From: JAUVKA01 sp964465145
GTDB taxonomy: Bacteria > Bacteroidota > Bacteroidia > Bacteroidales > UBA12481
NCBI GenBank assembly: GCA_964465145.1
Contig: CAYXJR010000003.1
Location: 1-64,000 of the forward strand
Direction: 5' to 3'
Length of the DNA: 64,000 nt
Numbering within the stretch: position 1 is the first letter of the stretch; each line of letters opens with the position of its first letter. A model generated the notes under the pieces. That model saw only the letters and a list, made by a program, of their open reading frames with translations. It made no database searches and was not told the origin of the DNA. Positions 61,037-64,000 of this stretch are shown here, one piece after another. Made by a program: the position numbers and the translations under genes.

Positions 61037-62566
61037 ATGAAACCAATATTATTAATTGCAACAGTATTAGTTGTATTATTATCGACTTCTTGCTCCAATC
61101 CGGCTGAACAAAAAAATCAGCCTGAACCAAAAAAAATGGCTTATGAAGCAACATGGGAATCACTTAAGCAGCACAGCACACCGCAATGGCTGCGTGACGC
61201 CAAGTTTGGCATTTATACTCACTGGGGAATCTATTGTTATTCAGCCACCCGCGGCAATGCAACATGGAACAGTAATGCAGCGTATTTCAGGCAGGAATCG
61301 GAAGCAGCCAAGGACTTTTATAAGAAGTATGGTGAACTCACATCGGAATTTGGCTACAAAGACCTCATCCCGAAATTTACCGCAGAAAAGTTCAATGCAG
61401 AAGAATGGGCTGACCTTTTTGCAAAATCGGGAGCTAAATTCGCAGGCCCGGTAGCCGAACATCATGATGGATTTGCTATGTGGGACACCAAATATTCAGA
61501 ATGGAACGCTGCCAGAATGGGTCCGAAACGCGATGTGGTAGGTGAACTCGAAAAAGCTATTAAGGCAAAAAATATGAAATTTGTAACAGCTTTTCATCAT
61601 GCTGCAAACTGGGAGTTCTTTCCTACCTGGGATAAGACCAAAGACTGCAGCAATCCCGAATTTTCAGGTTTGTACGGTCCTGTTCACGAACAAGGAGAAA
61701 TGCCAAGCAAAGAATTTTTAGATGAATGGTATGGAAAATTGATAGAGGTTGTTGATAAATACGATCCTGATTTTATGTGGTTCGATTTTGCGCTTGACAG
61801 AATAAGGGAAGATTATGTGAAAAATTATGTGGCTTACTATTACAATAAAGCTGTGGAAAGAGGCAAAGATGTGGTAATTTCATACAAAGACCACGACCTT
61901 CCTCCTGGTGTTGCATTATTAGATCATGAGCTGGGGCAGGAGCCTGAACTAACCCACTATGATTGGATTACAGACACTTCGATTGATGATCAGGGTGCAT
62001 GGGGTTTTATTGAAGGATTAAAATATAAATCGGTTGATCGCCTCGTGGACAATCTTGTTGACAGGGTCAGTAAAAACGGCTATCTCCTGATGAATATTGG
62101 CCCAAAATGGGATGGAACAATTCCGGAAGGTGCTAAAAAGGGGCTGCTCGGAATGGGGAAATGGCTGGAAATTAATGGAGAAGCTATTTATGGAACATCA
62201 TCCTGGGTAAAATATGGAGAAGGGCCAACAGGTGTAAAAATAAGCGAAAGAGGTAAAGCAGGATTCAACGAATCAGATATTGTTTATACTAACGAAGACA
62301 TCAGATATACAGTAAAAGGCAATACTCTTTATGCAATAGTTCTTGCCTGGCCTGAAGAAGAGGTGGTAATTAAAAGTTTAGCAGCCAGGAATGGCGCCGG
62401 TTATTATTTATATCCTGATGAAATTGCCTCTGTCAGCATGTTAGGTGATGGTAAAGAACTTGACTGGGAATTAATCCAAGGAGAAGGCTTAAGAATTACT
62501 CCTCCTGAAACCAAGCCATGCGAACATGCCTATGTATTCAAAATTGTCCGTAAATACAAGAATTAG
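61037..62566 (+). CDS. Alpha-L-fucosidase (GH29), lipoprotein
   Basis: 509 residues from the ATG at 61037, giving MKPILLIATVLVVLLSTSC with a lipobox; the GTG at 61007 is less likely. W-L-R-D-A-K-F-G-I-Y-T-H-W-G-I-Y is the classic GH29 start. AEHHDGFAMWDTKYSEWNA binds the sugar, and the nucleophile Asp is in YDPDFMWFDFALD near 250. The C-terminal beta-sandwich spans about 400-505. It releases alpha-linked L-fucose (retaining mechanism). Some GH29-like enzymes act on other sugars. Confidence 0.93.
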   Translation: MKPILLIATVLVVLLSTSCSNPAEQKNQPEPKKMAYEATWESLKQHSTPQWLRDAKFGIYTHWGIYCYSATRGNATWNSNAAYFRQESEAAKDFYKKYGELTSEFGYKDLIPKFTAEKFNAEEWADLFAKSGAKFAGPVAEHHDGFAMWDTKYSEWNAARMGPKRDVVGELEKAIKAKNMKFVTAFHHAANWEFFPTWDKTKDCSNPEFSGLYGPVHEQGEMPSKEFLDEWYGKLIEVVDKYDPDFMWFDFALDRIREDYVKNYVAYYYNKAVERGKDVVISYKDHDLPPGVALLDHELGQEPELTHYDWITDTSIDDQGAWGFIEGLKYKSVDRLVDNLVDRVSKNGYLLMNIGPKWDGTIPEGAKKGLLGMGKWLEINGEAIYGTSSWVKYGEGPTGVKISERGKAGFNESDIVYTNEDIRYTVKGNTLYAIVLAWPEEEVVIKSLAARNGAGYYLYPDEIASVSMLGDGKELDWELIQGEGLRITPPETKPCEHAYVFKIVRKYKN

Positions 62567-62604
62567 AGCCAGTTTGACTTATTAAACTTTCTATATTAAT
62601 TCTG

Positions 62605-63030
62605 ATGAAAAAAATTCTATTAACCTGCTTTGCATCACTTTTTATCATGGCCTGTACAAATGATAAAGTGAGCATTGATGAAGAACAACATCAAAATATG
62701 AAACGTATCGGAATGGTAGTTAAGATAAAAAAGGAGATGGTTGACGAATATAAGAAACTCCATGCTGATGACAATCCTGGTGTACGCCATTTACTTAAAA
62801 AGTATAATATGCGAAATTTCTCGATTTTTATAGTTCAGCTTGCCGATGGCGAATGGTATGAGTTTGGGTATTACGAATACTGGGGTAAAAATCTGGAAGG
62901 GGACATGGCAAAATTAGATGCCGAACCCGAAAATATCAGATGGCTCGAACTGTGCGATCCAATGCAGCAAGGAATCCTTCCCGGCCAAAAAGGATGGAAG
63001 GTAATGGATCGGATCTATTACAATTACTAA
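62605..63030 (+). CDS. L-rhamnose mutarotase family protein with lipoprotein signal
   Basis: 141 residues. The leader MKKILLTCFASLFIMAC with a lipobox Cys suggests export and anchoring. Residues about 32-139 match the RhaM/DUF718 fold (KRIGMVVKIKKEMVDEYKKLH, NFSIFIVQLADGEWYEFGYYEYWG). The family interconverts alpha and beta anomers of L-rhamnose, or L-fucose in relatives, and is usually cytoplasmic. An exported copy beside GH106 and GH29 lipoproteins would act on the sugars those enzymes release. Confidence 0.85.
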   Translation: MKKILLTCFASLFIMACTNDKVSIDEEQHQNMKRIGMVVKIKKEMVDEYKKLHADDNPGVRHLLKKYNMRNFSIFIVQLADGEWYEFGYYEYWGKNLEGDMAKLDAEPENIRWLELCDPMQQGILPGQKGWKVMDRIYYNY

Positions 63031-63046
63031 TTATCACATATACAGC

Positions 63047-64000
63047 ATGAAAAAATTTAAGTTAATTCAGCTAATCATAATTTTTATATTCTTAGTTGGT
63101 TCAGTAAAGTCGCAAAATGCTGATTTAAAACCTGAACTATTAAGATTTACCCCTTTTGTCTGGCCATCGGAAATTCCTGATGACTGTCCCTTTGAACAAT
63201 CAGAAGATTTTAATGGCATTAAGTTTCTGGGTATAAAAAGTGGTTTTCATTATGGCGACACCTGGTACCCCACATGGGCATCCAATGATACTTTATACTC
63301 CCCCTGGACTGACGGCAGAACAAAAAGATTGGATGGGTACACCGATTGGTCACAATCTTGGGTGGATCAAGTACATATTACAACCGGCCAGGGAGTTATT
63401 ATTGGGGATGACCCACTTACTATGACCGCTTATAGCATTGGGCTTGACAAAAGTTCGCCTGCTTTTCCCTATCACGGACGCTATCCGTGCGGATCCATAA
63501 TATACAATGGTGTTTGGTATTATGGCACCTATTGTCTGGATCCTGCTGGTTCGACAGAGTATGGAAATAAAATCATTAACTGGCCATGGTTGGGCCCTTT
63601 TGTAGGCTTCCGGTATTCAACTGATTATGGTCATACCTGGACACCGTGTCCATACGAACCCGCTAATCCGATTTTTGGGGAGACAGGAATAAATGGCTAC
63701 CCTGTGAAAATTGGCGCTCCCCACTTTGTTGATTTTGGGAAAAATATGGAACATTCCCCTGATGGTAAGGCCTATCTGGTAGCACACGGTGCCGATACAA
63801 CAGATACAAAATGGCAGTTTTGGAACGACAGCTGGATTACCGGTGACCAGATATATCTTATAAGGCTTACTCCATCCATTGAAAATATCAATGATGCATC
63901 AAAATATGAGTTTTACGGCGGGAAGGATGGTATAGGAGATCCAATATGGACCAATGATTTTAAAGAGATTAAACCATTGCTCGAGTGGAATAACAATATG
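63047..64000 (+). CDS. Secreted beta-propeller-like protein, C-terminally cut by the window
   Basis: An open frame from the ATG at 63047 runs 318 codons to the window end without a stop. A Sec signal (MKKFKLIQLIIIFIFLVGSV, then KSQ) is followed by repeated Trp/Asp-rich, propeller-like blades: FHYGDTWYPTWASNDTLY near 65, TTGQGVIIGDDPL near 115 and RYSTDYGHTWTPCPYEP near 197. The pattern recalls DUF4185 and related five-bladed glycosidase-like proteins, but this is tentative. As the last visible PUL gene it is probably another glycan-processing or binding enzyme. Confidence 0.65.
   Translation, partial: MKKFKLIQLIIIFIFLVGSVKSQNADLKPELLRFTPFVWPSEIPDDCPFEQSEDFNGIKFLGIKSGFHYGDTWYPTWASNDTLYSPWTDGRTKRLDGYTDWSQSWVDQVHITTGQGVIIGDDPLTMTAYSIGLDKSSPAFPYHGRYPCGSIIYNGVWYYGTYCLDPAGSTEYGNKIINWPWLGPFVGFRYSTDYGHTWTPCPYEPANPIFGETGINGYPVKIGAPHFVDFGKNMEHSPDGKAYLVAHGADTTDTKWQFWNDSWITGDQIYLIRLTPSIENINDASKYEFYGGKDGIGDPIWTNDFKEIKPLLEWNNNM

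Overview
The window looks like a chromosomal piece of a Bacteroidota bacterium (Bacteroidales/Marinilabiliales-like). Evidence: a SusC/SusD pair, a T9SS type A C-terminal sorting domain, FISUMP and DUF4249 lipoproteins, many lipobox and Sec leaders, TAnnTTTG -7 boxes, and almost no Shine-Dalgarno signals. It is a draft assembly: one 100-base run of N lies inside a tandem repeat at 14901-15000. No rRNA, tRNA or CRISPR was recognised.

Layout. 0-3.2 kb: a secreted 16-residue repeat protein and a two-gene ABC exporter. 3.2-21.4 kb: a long, all-plus-strand, mostly tightly packed catabolic cluster. It holds an SSS symporter, a six-hairpin glycosidase-like protein, a class V aminotransferase-fold protein, a GH20/GH67-like glycosidase, a xylose-isomerase-like TIM barrel, an Old Yellow Enzyme with a Cys cluster, an FrdA-like flavoprotein, an SDR, a Gfo/Idh dehydrogenase, a UroD-family protein, a heparinase II/III lyase and a KDPG-type aldolase. 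Transporter, lyase, redox enzymes and aldolase together suggest uptake and breakdown of an unusual acidic sugar or glycoside (inference). 21.5-36.5 kb: mixed housekeeping and accessory genes (DUF4143 ATPase, M1 and M14 peptidases, ClpB, PLP decarboxylase, GH2 beta-galactosidase, a toxin-antitoxin pair) with several decayed genes. 36.5-46 kb: a LamG protein, a FISUMP-DUF4249-TonB receptor-FISUMP locus, and a DUF1858/DUF438-hemerythrin pair. 46.7-64 kb: glycan use: sulfatase, GH106-like enzyme and exported Gfo/Idh, then a PUL of SusC (nonsense-interrupted), SusD, GH106-like enzyme, GH29 fucosidase, lipoprotein rhamnose mutarotase and a secreted propeller-like protein cut by the window end. The PUL points to a deoxyhexose-rich, probably sulfated polysaccharide.

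The most striking non-gene signal is a set of intergenic short tandem arrays between 14.8 and 51 kb. The units differ from place to place but the period is nearly always 7 bp (a second class is 8 bp). The unit sequence drifts within an array without breaking register. Several arrays run into gene 3' ends and supply the stop codon; the octamer class sits directly before start codons. At least two gene remnants end exactly at such arrays. A second repeat family is a 91-bp composite of two palindromes: one copy is intergenic (21.44 kb) and one is inserted in frame inside the GH2 gene (34.42 kb).

Five genes are disrupted within 64 kb: rhodanese, hemerythrin, a FISUMP lipoprotein, an M28 peptidase and SusC. 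Some may be assembly errors; the larger internal deletions cannot be single-base errors.
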